In this document: piece by piece, positions 8,547-16,953 of the stretch
Position numbering within the stretch: position 1 is the first letter of the stretch
Layout of the letters: the number at the start of each line of letters is the position of its first letter
Source: Chryseobacterium sediminis
GTDB taxonomy: Bacteria; Bacteroidota; Bacteroidia; Flavobacteriales; Weeksellaceae
Length of the DNA stretch: 64,000 bases
Reading direction: 5' to 3'
NCBI RefSeq assembly: GCF_008386505.1
Contig: NZ_VUNZ01000002.1
Span: 496,001 to 560,000 of the forward strand
Notes under the pieces: model-generated
Told to the model about the DNA's origin: nothing
Database searches by the model: none
What the model saw: only the letters and a program-made list of their open reading frames with translations
Made by a program: the position numbers and the translations under genes

Positions 8547-9077
8547 TTGGTACAGAAACTAAAACTGGAAGAACTTAACAGAATAGATGTAGAAACATTT
8601 AAGAAGGTTGAAAAAATTCCGTTGGTCATCATTTTAGATAATATCAGAAGTATGCACAATGTAGGTGCAGCTTTCAGAACGGCAGATGCCTTTTTAATTG
8701 AAAAAATCATTCTTTGCGGAATTACACCGCAGCCGCCTCACCGTGAGATTCATAAAGCAGCGCTGGGAGCAACGGAAAGTGTAGACTGGTCTCATGAGGC
8801 AGAAACCAATACAGCGATTGCTGATCTGAAGAGCAAAGGGTACGAAATCATCGGAATTGAGCAGACTACCGGCAGCCAGCTTATTACTGATTTTACGATT
8901 GACAGATCGAAAAAATATGCCTTGATTTTAGGAAACGAAGTGGAAGGAATCAGTGATGAAGTTCTCCCTAATATTGATGTATTTTTAGAAATTCCACAGC
9001 TTGGAACAAAGCATTCTCTGAATGTAAGTGTATGCGCCGGAATTGTGATGTGGGAATTTGCAAAAGCGTTAAAATAA
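8547..9077 (+). CDS. SpoU/TrmH-family RNA 2'-O-methyltransferase
   Basis: A 176-residue SPOUT methyltransferase. Motif 1 is LDNIRSMHNVGAAFRTADAF with the catalytic Asn/Arg; motif 2 is ALILGNEVEGIS; motif 3 is IPQLGTKHSLNVSVCAGI. Together they form the deep trefoil knot that binds S-adenosylmethionine. It methylates a ribose 2'-OH in tRNA or rRNA; the exact site is uncertain. The start is apparently TTG at 8547, as no ATG precedes the conserved region in frame; this lies 5 bases after the preceding stop, so the two genes are probably co-transcribed. Confidence 0.92.
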   Translation: MVQKLKLEELNRIDVETFKKVEKIPLVIILDNIRSMHNVGAAFRTADAFLIEKIILCGITPQPPHREIHKAALGATESVDWSHEAETNTAIADLKSKGYEIIGIEQTTGSQLITDFTIDRSKKYALILGNEVEGISDEVLPNIDVFLEIPQLGTKHSLNVSVCAGIVMWEFAKALK

Positions 9078-9079
9078 AA

Positions 9080-9116
9080 AAACTGCATATGTCCTTAGTA
9101 GACAGTGCAGTTTGAA
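9080..9116 (+). terminator. Probable terminator after the RNA methyltransferase gene
   Basis: AAACTGCA (9080-9087) pairs with TGCAGTTT (9106-9113) across an 18-base loop. The trailing T-run is short, so it may be weak. Confidence 0.5.
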
Positions 9117-9264
9117 ATAAATCTAATAAAAAGTAAAAATGAAAGGCGACAAAGGTACTTTTTTTTTCATTACAAACAAATTTTGACGTCATTTTTTTTG
9201 ATTCACATTAAAAAAAATAGCGTTTTCAGAAAAAGTTTCATTTAATTTTTTATAAATTAGCACA

Positions 9265-9918
9265 ATGTTTATCAAGGACTATATCTCAAAAGACTTTCCA
9301 TGTTTTAGCCTGTCTGACTCCATAGAGTCGGCCAGAAATATGTTGGAGGATTTTGGATATTCCCATGTTTTTATCAAAAAATCCCACCATTTCTACGGAG
9401 CTATTGCAATGGACTTTTTATATGAAGAAGATGGTGGAACTTTGAAGGATCTTGAACACCAGATTGAACGGTTTGCGATCTTGGAGGACAGCAATATTAT
9501 GGACAGTATCCGTCTGTTTTATACCTTCAGCAGCAATATAATTCCGGTGATTAATAAAAATGAAAAATATCTGGGATATATTACCTGTGAAGATGTTTTT
9601 CAGGACCTTTCCCGTTATCCTTTATTTTCAGAAACAGGAGCCATTCTTACTGTAGAAACTCCCGCCAGAAAATATTCTATGACGGAAATTACCAATATCG
9701 TAGAAAGCAACAACTCCAAGTTTTATGGAGGGTTTATAAGCTTTATGTCTGAAGAAGTGGTTCAAATTACAATAAAGATCAGCAATGAAAATCTGGCCTC
9801 GATAGACTCAACTTTTGATCGGTATGACTACAGAATTGTTGAAAAATACTATTCTGATGAGAAATCCGATCTGTTTAAAGACCGATTTGGTTTTTTACAA
9901 AAATTCATAGAAATATAA
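9265..9918 (+). CDS. CBS-domain protein
   Basis: A 217-residue soluble protein. The first 125 residues hold two CBS motifs (FVKDY-type start with SIESARNMLEDFGYSHVFI, then VINKNEKYLGYITCEDVF), which usually bind adenine nucleotides and sense energy charge. The remaining part, with TVETPARKYSMTEITNIVESN, resembles an ACT-like fold. It is one base ahead of nadK, a pairing seen in many Flavobacteriia, which suggests a link with nucleotide sensing. The partner protein is unknown. Confidence 0.88.
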   Translation: MFIKDYISKDFPCFSLSDSIESARNMLEDFGYSHVFIKKSHHFYGAIAMDFLYEEDGGTLKDLEHQIERFAILEDSNIMDSIRLFYTFSSNIIPVINKNEKYLGYITCEDVFQDLSRYPLFSETGAILTVETPARKYSMTEITNIVESNNSKFYGGFISFMSEEVVQITIKISNENLASIDSTFDRYDYRIVEKYYSDEKSDLFKDRFGFLQKFIEI

Positions 9919-9919
9919 C

Positions 9920-10786
9920 ATGAAGGCAGCCATATATTCTCAGAAAAAAGATCTTGATACTTTTTTATATTTAAGCAAGTTTATCTCTGAACTTGAAGCC
10001 AGAGATGTAAAATCTGTTCTGTACGATGAAATGGCTGAAGCACTTCAATTCTCAAAAATTTTTGAAACTTTCAACTGTAAACAGGATCTTCTCGATAAGG
10101 AAGTTGATCTGTTTTTCACTTTCGGTGGAGACGGAACAATTGTAAATTCTTTAACGTTCATTGAAGATCTTGAAATTCCTGTTGTAGGAGTAAATACCGG
10201 AAGACTTGGGTTTTTGGCTTTTTTCACTAAAGAAGAAGCCTTTAAAGAGCTTGATTCTATTTTAAAAGGAGATGTAAAGACGAGCCGCCGTTCTGTAATC
10301 GAAGTGGTTTCTCCCAATCTGGAAGGATTTTTCCCATATGCCCTGAACGATGTTACGGTTTCCAGAAAAGAAACTACATCCATGATTACCGTAGATTCTT
10401 ATATTAATGATGAATTTTTGAATGTATTCTGGGGTGATGGTGTTATCATTTCAACCCCAACCGGTTCTACCGCTTACTCTTTGAGCTGTGGCGGACCTAT
10501 CATTTCTCCAAACAACGAAAATTTCGTCATCACTCCTATCGCGCCTCACAATCTGAATGTGAGACCTTTAGTGGTGAATGACAAAGTAGAAATAAAATTC
10601 AGGGTGGAAAGCCGTGTACCTCAATATTCCCTTTCTCTGGACTCCCGACTGATCCATATAGAAACCGATAAGGAAATTATCATCAAAAAGGCAGCATTCC
10701 AGCTTCTTCTGGTACAGCCCAACAGTTTAAGTTTCTATGAGACGATCCGTCAGAAGCTACTTTGGGGAAGAGATAAAAGAAATTAG
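9920..10786 (+). CDS. nadK: NAD kinase
   Basis: A 288-residue enzyme that phosphorylates NAD to NADP in the cytoplasm. The diagnostic motifs are FTFGGDGTIVNS (ATP/NAD site, residues about 70-80), GVNTGRLGFLAFF, the region LNDVTVSRKETTSMI, and the glycine-rich STPTGSTAYSLSCGGPI. Length and order are normal. The gene starts one base after the CBS-protein stop and is probably translationally coupled. Confidence 0.97.
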   Translation: MKAAIYSQKKDLDTFLYLSKFISELEARDVKSVLYDEMAEALQFSKIFETFNCKQDLLDKEVDLFFTFGGDGTIVNSLTFIEDLEIPVVGVNTGRLGFLAFFTKEEAFKELDSILKGDVKTSRRSVIEVVSPNLEGFFPYALNDVTVSRKETTSMITVDSYINDEFLNVFWGDGVIISTPTGSTAYSLSCGGPIISPNNENFVITPIAPHNLNVRPLVVNDKVEIKFRVESRVPQYSLSLDSRLIHIETDKEIIIKKAAFQLLLVQPNSLSFYETIRQKLLWGRDKRN

Positions 10787-10856
10787 TAATTTCTTAAAAA
10801 TGATTACCTTTACACGAAATTAAAACACCTAATAAATTTATAATAAAAAGTAAAAC

Positions 10857-11927
10857 ATGAGCAGAATTTTTCCGGCAGGAGTTGCCACAGGTCAGTTAGT
10901 TACTGATATCTTTCAGTATGCTAAAGAAAACAAGTTTGCATTACCTGCAGTAAACGTAATTGGATCAAGCAATGTAAACGCTGTGATGGAAACTGCAGCG
11001 AAATTGAACTCTCCTGTAATTATTCAGTTTTCAAATGGTGGAGCTGCTTTTAACGCAGGAAAAGGATTAAACAACGACGGACAAAAGGCTGCAATCTTAG
11101 GATCTATCGCTGGAGCAAAACATATTCACACTCTTGCGGAAGCTTACGGAGCAACAGTAATTCTACACACAGACCACTGTGCAAAAAAATTACTTCCTTG
11201 GATTGACGGATTGATGGATGCTAACGAAGAATTCTTCAAGCAGACAGGAAAATCTCTTTATTCTTCTCACATGCTGGACCTTTCTGAAGAATCTTTAGAA
11301 GAAAACCTTGAGATTTCGGCTCAGTATTTTGAAAGAATGGCTAAACTTCAGATGACTCTTGAAGTAGAAATAGGGGTTACAGGAGGTGAAGAAGATGGTG
11401 TTGACAACTCAGACGTTGATAACTCTAAACTATATACTCAACCTGAAGATATAGCTTACACTTATGAAAAGCTAAAAGCTATTTCTGACAACTTTACCAT
11501 TGCTGCTGCTTTCGGCAACGTACACGGAGTTTACAAGCCAGGAAACGTAGTTCTTACACCGAAAATCCTTGACAATTCTCAGAAATATGTTCAGGAGAAA
11601 TTCGGAACTGCTGCTAAACCTATTAACTTTGTATTCCACGGTGGTTCAGGATCTACTTTAGAGGAAATCAGAGAAGCTATCGACTACGGAGTGATCAAAA
11701 TGAATATCGATACTGACCTTCAGTTTGCATATACAGAAGGCGTTAGAGATTATATGGTAAACAATATCGAGTATTTAAGAACTCAAATCGGAAACCCTGA
11801 AGGAGAAGAAAAACCTAACAAGAAATTCTATGACCCAAGAGTTTGGGTAAGAAAAGGTGAGGAAACATTCTCTACAAGATTGGCACAAGCATTTGAAGAT
11901 TTAAATAACGTAAATACTTTAAAATAA
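10857..11927 (+). CDS. fbaA: Class II fructose-bisphosphate aldolase
   Basis: A 356-residue enzyme of glycolysis and gluconeogenesis that cleaves or forms fructose 1,6-bisphosphate. It is the Zn-dependent class II type A: ATVILHTDHCAKKLLPW carries metal and catalytic residues, EVEIGVTGGEEDGVDNS the conserved Glu/Gly loop, FGNVHGVY and NFVFHGGSGS the two further metal-binding His, and KMNIDTDLQFAYTEG the phosphate loop. A near-consensus -7 box TACCTTTA (10805-10812) precedes it. The strongly biased codon use (many GGA, GCT, AAC) fits a highly expressed gene. Confidence 0.97.
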   Translation: MSRIFPAGVATGQLVTDIFQYAKENKFALPAVNVIGSSNVNAVMETAAKLNSPVIIQFSNGGAAFNAGKGLNNDGQKAAILGSIAGAKHIHTLAEAYGATVILHTDHCAKKLLPWIDGLMDANEEFFKQTGKSLYSSHMLDLSEESLEENLEISAQYFERMAKLQMTLEVEIGVTGGEEDGVDNSDVDNSKLYTQPEDIAYTYEKLKAISDNFTIAAAFGNVHGVYKPGNVVLTPKILDNSQKYVQEKFGTAAKPINFVFHGGSGSTLEEIREAIDYGVIKMNIDTDLQFAYTEGVRDYMVNNIEYLRTQIGNPEGEEKPNKKFYDPRVWVRKGEETFSTRLAQAFEDLNNVNTLK

Positions 11928-11933
11928 GAACTG

Positions 11934-11987
11934 TACATTTGTACCGATGTAAAAAGTATTCATAAGAAATACATTTACATTGGTACA
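11934..11987 (+). promoter_or_regulatory. -7 element and long hairpin upstream of accD
   Basis: TACATTTG at 11934-11941 is a perfect -7 box just after the aldolase stop. A 14-base inverted repeat (11940-11953 with 11974-11987, one G-T wobble) encloses an inner stem GTATT/AATAC (11956-11960, 11968-11972). No T-run follows, so it is not a typical terminator; it could act in the accD leader RNA or separate fbaA and accD expression. Confidence 0.45.
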
Positions 11988-12017
11988 TTTTACATTTATA
12001 CATTAATACAAGCAAAA

Positions 12018-12872
12018 ATGGCATTCGACTGGTTTAAAAGAAAAGCAAAAAACATTACCACTTCTACTGATGAAAAAAAGGACGTTCCCAAAGGCCTGTG
12101 GCATCAGACTCCATCCGGAAAAGTTGTGGAACATGATGAACTAAAGAGAAATAACTATGTTTCTCCTGAAGACGGATTTCATGTAAGAATAGGAAGTGCG
12201 GAATTTTTTGACATCCTTTTTGACGGTGGTAAATTTACCGAACTGGATGCCAATGTTGAAAGTATTGATATCTTAAACTTCAAAGATACAAAACCTTACA
12301 AAGACCGTCTGAAAGAAGTAAAAGCAAAGACCAAGCTTACTGATTCTATCAGAAATGCTGTAGGAACTGTAAAAGGAACTGAAATGGTAGTTTCTTGTAT
12401 GGATTTTGCTTTCATCGGTGGATCTTTGGGTTCTGTAATGGGAGAAAAGATCAGAAGAGCAGTAGATTACTGCATCAAGCACAAACTTCCGTATATGATT
12501 ATCTGTCAGTCCGGAGGAGCAAGAATGCAGGAAGCCACTTACTCTTTGATGCAGTTGGCAAAAGTTCAGGCTAAGCTGGCTCAGCTTTCTGAAGCAGGAC
12601 TTTTATACATCGCTTATCTTTGTGACCCTACATTCGGGGGAATCACAGCTTCTTTCGCAATGACCGCTGATATCATCATGGCAGAGCCGGGAGCATTGAT
12701 CGGTTTCGCAGGACCAAGAGTAATCCGTGAGACGATCGGTAGAGATTTACCGGAAGGATTCCAGACATCAGAATTCTTACAGGAAAAAGGATTTGTAGAT
12801 TTCATCGTAAAAAGAACTGAAATTCAGGATACTGTTGCAAAAACAGTTAATTTATTAGCTGTAAAAGCATAG
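12018..12872 (+). CDS. accD: Acetyl-CoA carboxylase carboxyltransferase subunit beta
   Basis: A 284-residue protein that with AccA transfers the carboxyl group from biotin to acetyl-CoA, giving malonyl-CoA for fatty acid synthesis. The crotonase-like core is intact: [46 protein letters not shown]. The N-terminal zinc-ribbon region normally reads C-x2-C and C-x2-C, but here the corresponding segments are WHQTPSGKV and [10 protein letters not shown] with no Cys at all. The fold position is kept but zinc cannot be bound in the usual way. A terminator follows. Confidence 0.95.
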   Translation: MAFDWFKRKAKNITTSTDEKKDVPKGLWHQTPSGKVVEHDELKRNNYVSPEDGFHVRIGSAEFFDILFDGGKFTELDANVESIDILNFKDTKPYKDRLKEVKAKTKLTDSIRNAVGTVKGTEMVVSCMDFAFIGGSLGSVMGEKIRRAVDYCIKHKLPYMIICQSGGARMQEATYSLMQLAKVQAKLAQLSEAGLLYIAYLCDPTFGGITASFAMTADIIMAEPGALIGFAGPRVIRETIGRDLPEGFQTSEFLQEKGFVDFIVKRTEIQDTVAKTVNLLAVKA

Positions 12873-12893
12873 TATCTGTAACAAAAACAATAC

Positions 12894-12924
12894 AATCTCT
12901 CTCTAATTAGGGAGAGATTTTTAT
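12894..12924 (+). terminator. Rho-independent terminator of accD
   Basis: An 11-base stem (12894-12904 with 12909-12919, one G-T wobble) with an AATT loop is followed by a T-rich tail. Confidence 0.85.
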
Positions 12925-12926
12925 TT

Positions 12927-13436
12927 ATGAGGACTTTTAAGATATTTTTCAATACCATCAGAAGTATGAGTTTTAAAAAGATTATACGTCTTTTATCACT
13001 TATCCTTCCACATCCTCTTTTTGCCTTGCTGAGCTTTCATGCCACTGTAAAAGCTTTTACCATCGCACAGAAAAAGTTCCCTGAAACAGCCTCCAATAAT
13101 GGGATTGGAAATGCTTTCAGACACGCTCTGTGGTGCTGTTTCATTATGATGTACTGCTGTAAGATCTCTTCTCCTAAAAAGGCACTTGATTTTTGCAAAA
13201 GAATAACGGATATGCATGAAGAACTATTCCCGAATGAGCCTTTGGAAACCAAAATGGATCTCCATAATAACAAAATCGGAATGGATTATTTCATGGAAAT
13301 TTTACCGGGCATTCACCGCCAGTTTTTTGAAAAAAGCTTTTTTGTAGACGCATTGGTCAAAAAAATGAATGATGCTAAGGTTCTTAAAAATCTTGATGAT
13401 GATTTTGAAGGATATCTTGTTTATCTGGAAGAGTAA
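12927..13436 (+). CDS. DUF6973-like protein
   Basis: A 169-residue protein. The motifs GIGNAFRHALWCC and MDLHNNKIGMDYF are shared with a conserved bacterial family (DUF6973-like) of unknown function; the conserved His and Asn could bind metal or form an active site. A weakly hydrophobic stretch occurs near residues 20-35. It follows accD after a terminator, and a dispersed repeat lies behind it, so it is probably a single-gene unit. Confidence 0.72.
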   Translation: MRTFKIFFNTIRSMSFKKIIRLLSLILPHPLFALLSFHATVKAFTIAQKKFPETASNNGIGNAFRHALWCCFIMMYCCKISSPKKALDFCKRITDMHEELFPNEPLETKMDLHNNKIGMDYFMEILPGIHRQFFEKSFFVDALVKKMNDAKVLKNLDDDFEGYLVYLEE

Positions 13437-13733
13437 TCCTTTTATTTTAATCGCAAGGGATCGCAAGGAAAATCTAAAAACTTAATGTATATTTTTGTTC
13501 GCAAGGGCATTTCATTCAGCAATGTTCACTAATTGAAATTCTTTGCTAAGTACTAACGCCTTTGCGAACGAGAAAACTCATTTTCCCATTATTTAGAAAC
13601 TTTGCAAACACTGCGTTAAAATTGGATAAAGCTGGCAAACCATCATTAGCCCTCATACCGGAATAACAAAAGACTTTAGTTATTTTTGTGGTTTAAAGTA
13701 TTTTTGATAAGTTTAAACAATTAAATCAATCAG
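13437..13733. repeat. Intergenic region with dispersed stem-loop element, copy 2
   Basis: GTTCGCAAGGGC (13497-13508) is inverse to GCCTTTGCGAAC (13558-13569). The left arm continues as ATTTCATTCAGCAAT, close to GTTTCATTAAGCAAT in copy 1 at 5 kb, and CTGCGTTAAAATT (about 13611-13623) matches the right flank of copy 1. No coding sequence is seen; the last 55 bases carry the promoter of the next gene. Confidence 0.65.
13681..13706 (+). promoter_or_regulatory. Tandem -7 elements upstream of the nucleoside-recognition gene
   Basis: TATTTTTG occurs twice, at 13681-13688 and 13699-13706, both exact matches to TAnnTTTG. Either could drive the gene starting at 13734. Confidence 0.55.
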
Positions 13734-15137
13734 ATGGTTCTCAGCAGAATTTGGTCGGCTTTCATTATTATTGCCATTGCCATTGCCAGTATAAAATACA
13801 TTTCGTCAGATCATTACAAAACCATTTTCAATGATATGGTAGTAGGAAAAGGAGGCGATACAGTGAAGATTGCATCACAGCCTATGAACAGCCTCTCTCC
13901 TATGGTAAGAGATAGTCTGATGAAAAATAATGATTTTGCTGACAGCAGAATTCACTATAAAACAGATTCTTTAAAACAAAATGTAAACATTTATCGTGTT
14001 CAGGAAGCTGACGGAGTGATTGGAACTTCAGAAACTGCAGTGAAGATCTGCCTTGGTCTTATCGGGATCATGACTTTATTTATGGGTTTCATGAGTATTG
14101 CAGAAAAAGCGGGAGGTATCAACCTTCTAAGCCGTCTGATTCAGCCATTTTTCTCAAAACTTTTCCCTGAGATTCCGAAAAACCATCCCGCATTCGGGCA
14201 TATGCTGATGAATTTCAGTGCCAATCTTCTGGGGCTGGATAACGCAGCGACTCCTTTTGGACTCAAAGCCATGGAAAGCCTTCAGACTTTAAATCCTAAT
14301 AAAGATACCGCCAGTAATTCACAGATTATGTTTCTGTGTCTCCATGCCGGAGGTATGACTTTGATTCCTGTATCCATTATTGCCATCAGAGCATCAATGG
14401 GATCCAAAACGCCTACAGATATTTTCCTGCCATGTATGATTGCAACTTTTGCAGCAACTTTAGCAGCAATGATTATCGTTTCTTTATATCAGAAAATCAA
14501 TCTTCTCCGTCCGGTAGTAATCGCTTATGTGGGTGGAATTTCAGCCATTATTGCTTTATTAGTTGTATACCTTGTACAGTTGAGTAAGGATGAACTGGAT
14601 GACTTCAGTAAAGTCTTAAGTAATGGTTTAATTCTTTTCATATTCCTTGCTATTGTGCTTGGAGCCGTTTACAAGAAAATCAACGTTTTTGATGCCTTTA
14701 TTGAAGGAGCAAAAGAAGGATTTACTACCTGTGTTAAGATTATCCCTTACCTGGTTGGAATGCTGATTGCGATTTCATTATTAAGAACTTCCGGTGTTTT
14801 TGATGTTATCATTGACGGAATGAAATGGGTGGCTAACGTGGCTAATATGGATCCAAGATTTGTAGACGGACTTCCGACAGCCTTAATCAAGCCTTTATCC
14901 GGTTCCGGAGCCAGAGGAATGATGGTGGACACGATGAGTACATTCGGAGCTGACAGCTTTCAGGGGAAACTCGCTGCTGTACTTCAGGGAAGCTCAGATA
15001 CGACGTTTTACGTGATCGCAGTCTATTTTGGTGCTGTAGCCGTCAAGAATACAAGATATACGGTAATTGCTATGCTTTTGGCCGATTTGGTGGGGGTTAT
15101 TACTGCAATTGCACTGGCCTATCTGTTCTTTGCTTAA
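13734..15137 (+). CDS. Fused spore-maturation A/B-type nucleoside-recognition (Gate) membrane protein
   Basis: A 467-residue inner-membrane protein with about ten membrane segments. Two Gate/nucleoside-recognition domains are joined: the first (about residues 95-230) has MLMNFSANLLGLDNAATPFG, as in SpmA, the second (about 310-465) has PLSGSGARGMMVDTMSTFG and LQGSSDTTFYVIAVYFG, as in SpmB. Non-sporulating Bacteroidota commonly carry this fused form, so the name says nothing about sporulation; transport of an unknown solute is the likely role. The periplasmic loop after the first segment (residues 25-95) is hydrophilic. Two tandem -7 boxes precede it. Confidence 0.88.
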   Translation: MVLSRIWSAFIIIAIAIASIKYISSDHYKTIFNDMVVGKGGDTVKIASQPMNSLSPMVRDSLMKNNDFADSRIHYKTDSLKQNVNIYRVQEADGVIGTSETAVKICLGLIGIMTLFMGFMSIAEKAGGINLLSRLIQPFFSKLFPEIPKNHPAFGHMLMNFSANLLGLDNAATPFGLKAMESLQTLNPNKDTASNSQIMFLCLHAGGMTLIPVSIIAIRASMGSKTPTDIFLPCMIATFAATLAAMIIVSLYQKINLLRPVVIAYVGGISAIIALLVVYLVQLSKDELDDFSKVLSNGLILFIFLAIVLGAVYKKINVFDAFIEGAKEGFTTCVKIIPYLVGMLIAISLLRTSGVFDVIIDGMKWVANVANMDPRFVDGLPTALIKPLSGSGARGMMVDTMSTFGADSFQGKLAAVLQGSSDTTFYVIAVYFGAVAVKNTRYTVIAMLLADLVGVITAIALAYLFFA

Positions 15138-15143
15138 TGAAAA

Positions 15144-15168
15144 GTTGCTGGTTGGCAGTTGCTAGTTT
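15144..15168 (-). repeat. Degenerate heptamer array, inverted copy on the left of the S23 gene
   Basis: Three degenerate units of TTGCTAG (TTGCTGG, TTGGCAG, TTGCTAG), the reverse complement of the heptamer found after the gene. The segment 15157-15168 (AGTTGCTAGTTT) is the exact inverse of 15561-15572. Confidence 0.7.
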
Positions 15169-15191
15169 CTTTAATCGCTAAAAAGATATTA

Positions 15192-15557
15192 ATGAGTTAC
15201 GAAAAACTTGACATTTATAATATTGCTTTTGAGTTGTTTATTGAAACACATAAACTCTCACTCAAACTACCCAATTATGAATTATATGAATTGGGCAGTC
15301 AATTGAGGCGATCTGCCGATTCTGTTGTTACCAATATTGCAGAAGGTTATGGAAGAAACAATTACAAAGGTGACTTTATTAGATTCCTTACCTACTCTCA
15401 GGCAAGTTGTGACGAAACAGTTTGTCACTTGTCAAAAATCAACCGTCTCTATCCGGATTTAAGCTCAGACTTTAAAGAAAAATCAGAACAATACAAGCTC
15501 CTAGGAGGAAAAATCAATAACTTTATAAAATACGTCCAATTAAACTGGCGCACATAA
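15192..15557 (+). CDS. Four-helix-bundle protein (S23 / 23S rRNA intervening-sequence family)
   Basis: A 121-residue protein with the family signature: YEKLDIYNIAFELFIETHKL, SQLRRSADSVVTNIAEGYGR, and FIRFLTYSQASCDETVCHL. Members form pentameric four-helix bundles and are found inside rRNA intervening sequences, next to retroelements (Avd) or alone; the function of stand-alone ones is not known. I chose ATG 15192; an upstream TTG adds only repeat-derived residues. The gene is bracketed by inverted arrays of a 7-base repeat, which looks like the edges of a transferable cassette. Confidence 0.88.
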   Translation: MSYEKLDIYNIAFELFIETHKLSLKLPNYELYELGSQLRRSADSVVTNIAEGYGRNNYKGDFIRFLTYSQASCDETVCHLSKINRLYPDLSSDFKEKSEQYKLLGGKINNFIKYVQLNWRT

Positions 15558-15563
15558 CCCAAA

Positions 15564-15612
15564 CTAGCAACTAGCAACTAGCAACTAGCAACTAGCAACT
15601 AGCAACTAGCAA
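15564..15612 (+). repeat. Tandem heptamer array, seven exact copies of CTAGCAA
   Basis: Seven uninterrupted copies of CTAGCAA follow the S23 gene directly. They are too short and unspaced for a CRISPR array. The same heptamer in inverted orientation and degenerate form stands before the gene. Confidence 0.95.
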
Positions 15613-15626
15613 CAAAATTACCTATT

Positions 15627-16019
15627 ATGATTACCGATAAAGAATTTACCCTAAGACTCATCCGCCAATTAACCCAAGCACTGGAAAAACTTATTCTTGA
15701 TAAACCCGAAGAAAGTTTAATGCAGAAAGAACTGGATTTTGATACTTTGATGAGGGATATTTTCAAGATGAGCTTCACTGAAGTTTCTTCTAAAACCAAG
15801 GAAGAAATAATTGCCATTGTCAATGAAAGGCAGGAAAGAGATCACAAAGATTATTATGAGATGCTGGGAAATCTATTCTACTTTAACAGCAGACATGATC
15901 ACAACAAAGATTTTCAGGATAAAGCAAAGACGTTCTATGAACTGTATCTTCAGACCAGCGGCATTTTTGCCCTTCCCATAATCAACAGAATAAATGAATT
16001 AAAAAAAGCACTTGAATAA
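15627..16019 (+). CDS. Conserved hypothetical helical protein (DUF6483-like)
   Basis: A 130-residue, mostly helical, soluble protein. The N-terminus (FTLRLIRQLTQALEKLILDK) resembles the DUF6483 family, whose role is unknown. The central part is charged and the C-terminal part (FYELYLQTSGIFALPIINRI) could be a TPR-like helix pair. It starts just after the heptamer array and ends in a bidirectional terminator facing the tonB-like gene. Confidence 0.6.
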   Translation: MITDKEFTLRLIRQLTQALEKLILDKPEESLMQKELDFDTLMRDIFKMSFTEVSSKTKEEIIAIVNERQERDHKDYYEMLGNLFYFNSRHDHNKDFQDKAKTFYELYLQTSGIFALPIINRINELKKALE

Positions 16020-16035
16020 AGTGCTTTTGTATTTT
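16001..16035. terminator. Bidirectional terminator
   Basis: AAAGCACTT (16005-16013) pairs with AAGTGCTTT (16019-16027), with an A-run before and T-rich sequence after. It overlaps the ends of both converging genes. Confidence 0.75.
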
Positions 16036-16918
16036 AGAATGTAATTTTATAAGTTCCGGTAGAAGAAGTATTGGCTTTCTCTGCTTTTACATATTTCTTT
16101 ACCCAGGCTACTGATGTGGATGATACACAAGGATCTGAAACACCTCCTGATCTTCTTGCAGATACTACATTTCCTGCCTTATCTACAGTATAGGCAATGG
16201 TAATTGAGCCGCTTGCTGTACAGCTGTGAGATGGCTGTGCGCCTCCTCTTCCCATTGTTCCGGGAATATATCCCACCAGCTTTCTGTCGATTCCTACTTT
16301 ACTGTCTCCGTTTCCGTCTCCTCCTAAAGGATCGCCTGCATTCCCTATTCCCTCACCTGTTCCCTGGCTTCCTGCTTTTGTTCCTCTTCCTTTGATCAGA
16401 TTTCCAATAGCAGCATTTCCTTTTCCGTCACCATTTCCTGTTTTTGAATTGGCTGTTGCAGCTCCGGATTTCTTAGTATTTTTAGAAGCGCTGGTACTCG
16501 TTGCTTCTTTTTTTACCGCTTTTTTTGATTCCTCTTTCTTAGGAACAGTTGCTTTTGAATTGTTTCCTGTGATCACTTTCTCCTTGGCCTCAACCTTCTT
16601 TGGTTCAGGTGCCGGTTCGGGTTTTACAATGGTTTTTGTTTCCGGAACAGGTGTTTCTGCGGGTTCAGGCGTCACTTCTTCTGTAGCTGCAGCAAGACTT
16701 CCAGGTTGTTCAGCTGGTTCTTCAATACCATTTCCGTTTCTATTATCTCCGAAGTTCACCAACATAGTAGTAACCACTTCAGGATCTTTGTCCAGTTCAG
16801 GTTTTAGTTTATACAAAAAAACAAAAAGCAAAATAGCAGCCCAGATAAGAATAGAAAGCAGGGCGCTCTTTATCCTATCTTTATTTTCTTCGTTTCTGTT
16901 TGCTGTATAGCTTCTCAT
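16034..16918 (-). CDS. TonB-like energy transducer
   Basis: A 294-residue protein with one N-terminal membrane segment (about residues 18-40, LLSILIWAAILLFVFLYKL), a long Pro/Glu/Lys then Gly/Asn-rich periplasmic spacer, and a C-terminal domain ITIAYTVDKAGNVVSARRSGGVSDP ending in TGTYKITF, similar in layout to TonB/TolA C-domains. It would link the ExbBD motor to outer-membrane receptors. It is the last gene of an exbB-exbD-tonB-like operon. The low-complexity spacer explains long open frames on the opposite strand. Confidence 0.88.
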   Translation of the reverse strand: MRSYTANRNEENKDRIKSALLSILIWAAILLFVFLYKLKPELDKDPEVVTTMLVNFGDNRNGNGIEEPAEQPGSLAAATEEVTPEPAETPVPETKTIVKPEPAPEPKKVEAKEKVITGNNSKATVPKKEESKKAVKKEATSTSASKNTKKSGAATANSKTGNGDGKGNAAIGNLIKGRGTKAGSQGTGEGIGNAGDPLGGDGNGDSKVGIDRKLVGYIPGTMGRGGAQPSHSCTASGSITIAYTVDKAGNVVSARRSGGVSDPCVSSTSVAWVKKYVKAEKANTSSTGTYKITF

Positions 16919-16953
16919 CTTAACAGGTAATTCTTTCCGGAAATCCGGATTTG

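Noticed and set aside
13734..15137. Sporulation gene
   Set aside because: The spore-maturation name comes from Bacillus; the fused form is common in non-sporulating Bacteroidota.
15564..15612. Possible CRISPR-like array
   Set aside because: Seven-base units without spacers and no cas genes; a simple tandem repeat.
16392..16910. 172-codon open frame on the plus strand
   Set aside because: It mirrors the low-complexity spacer of the TonB-like gene.
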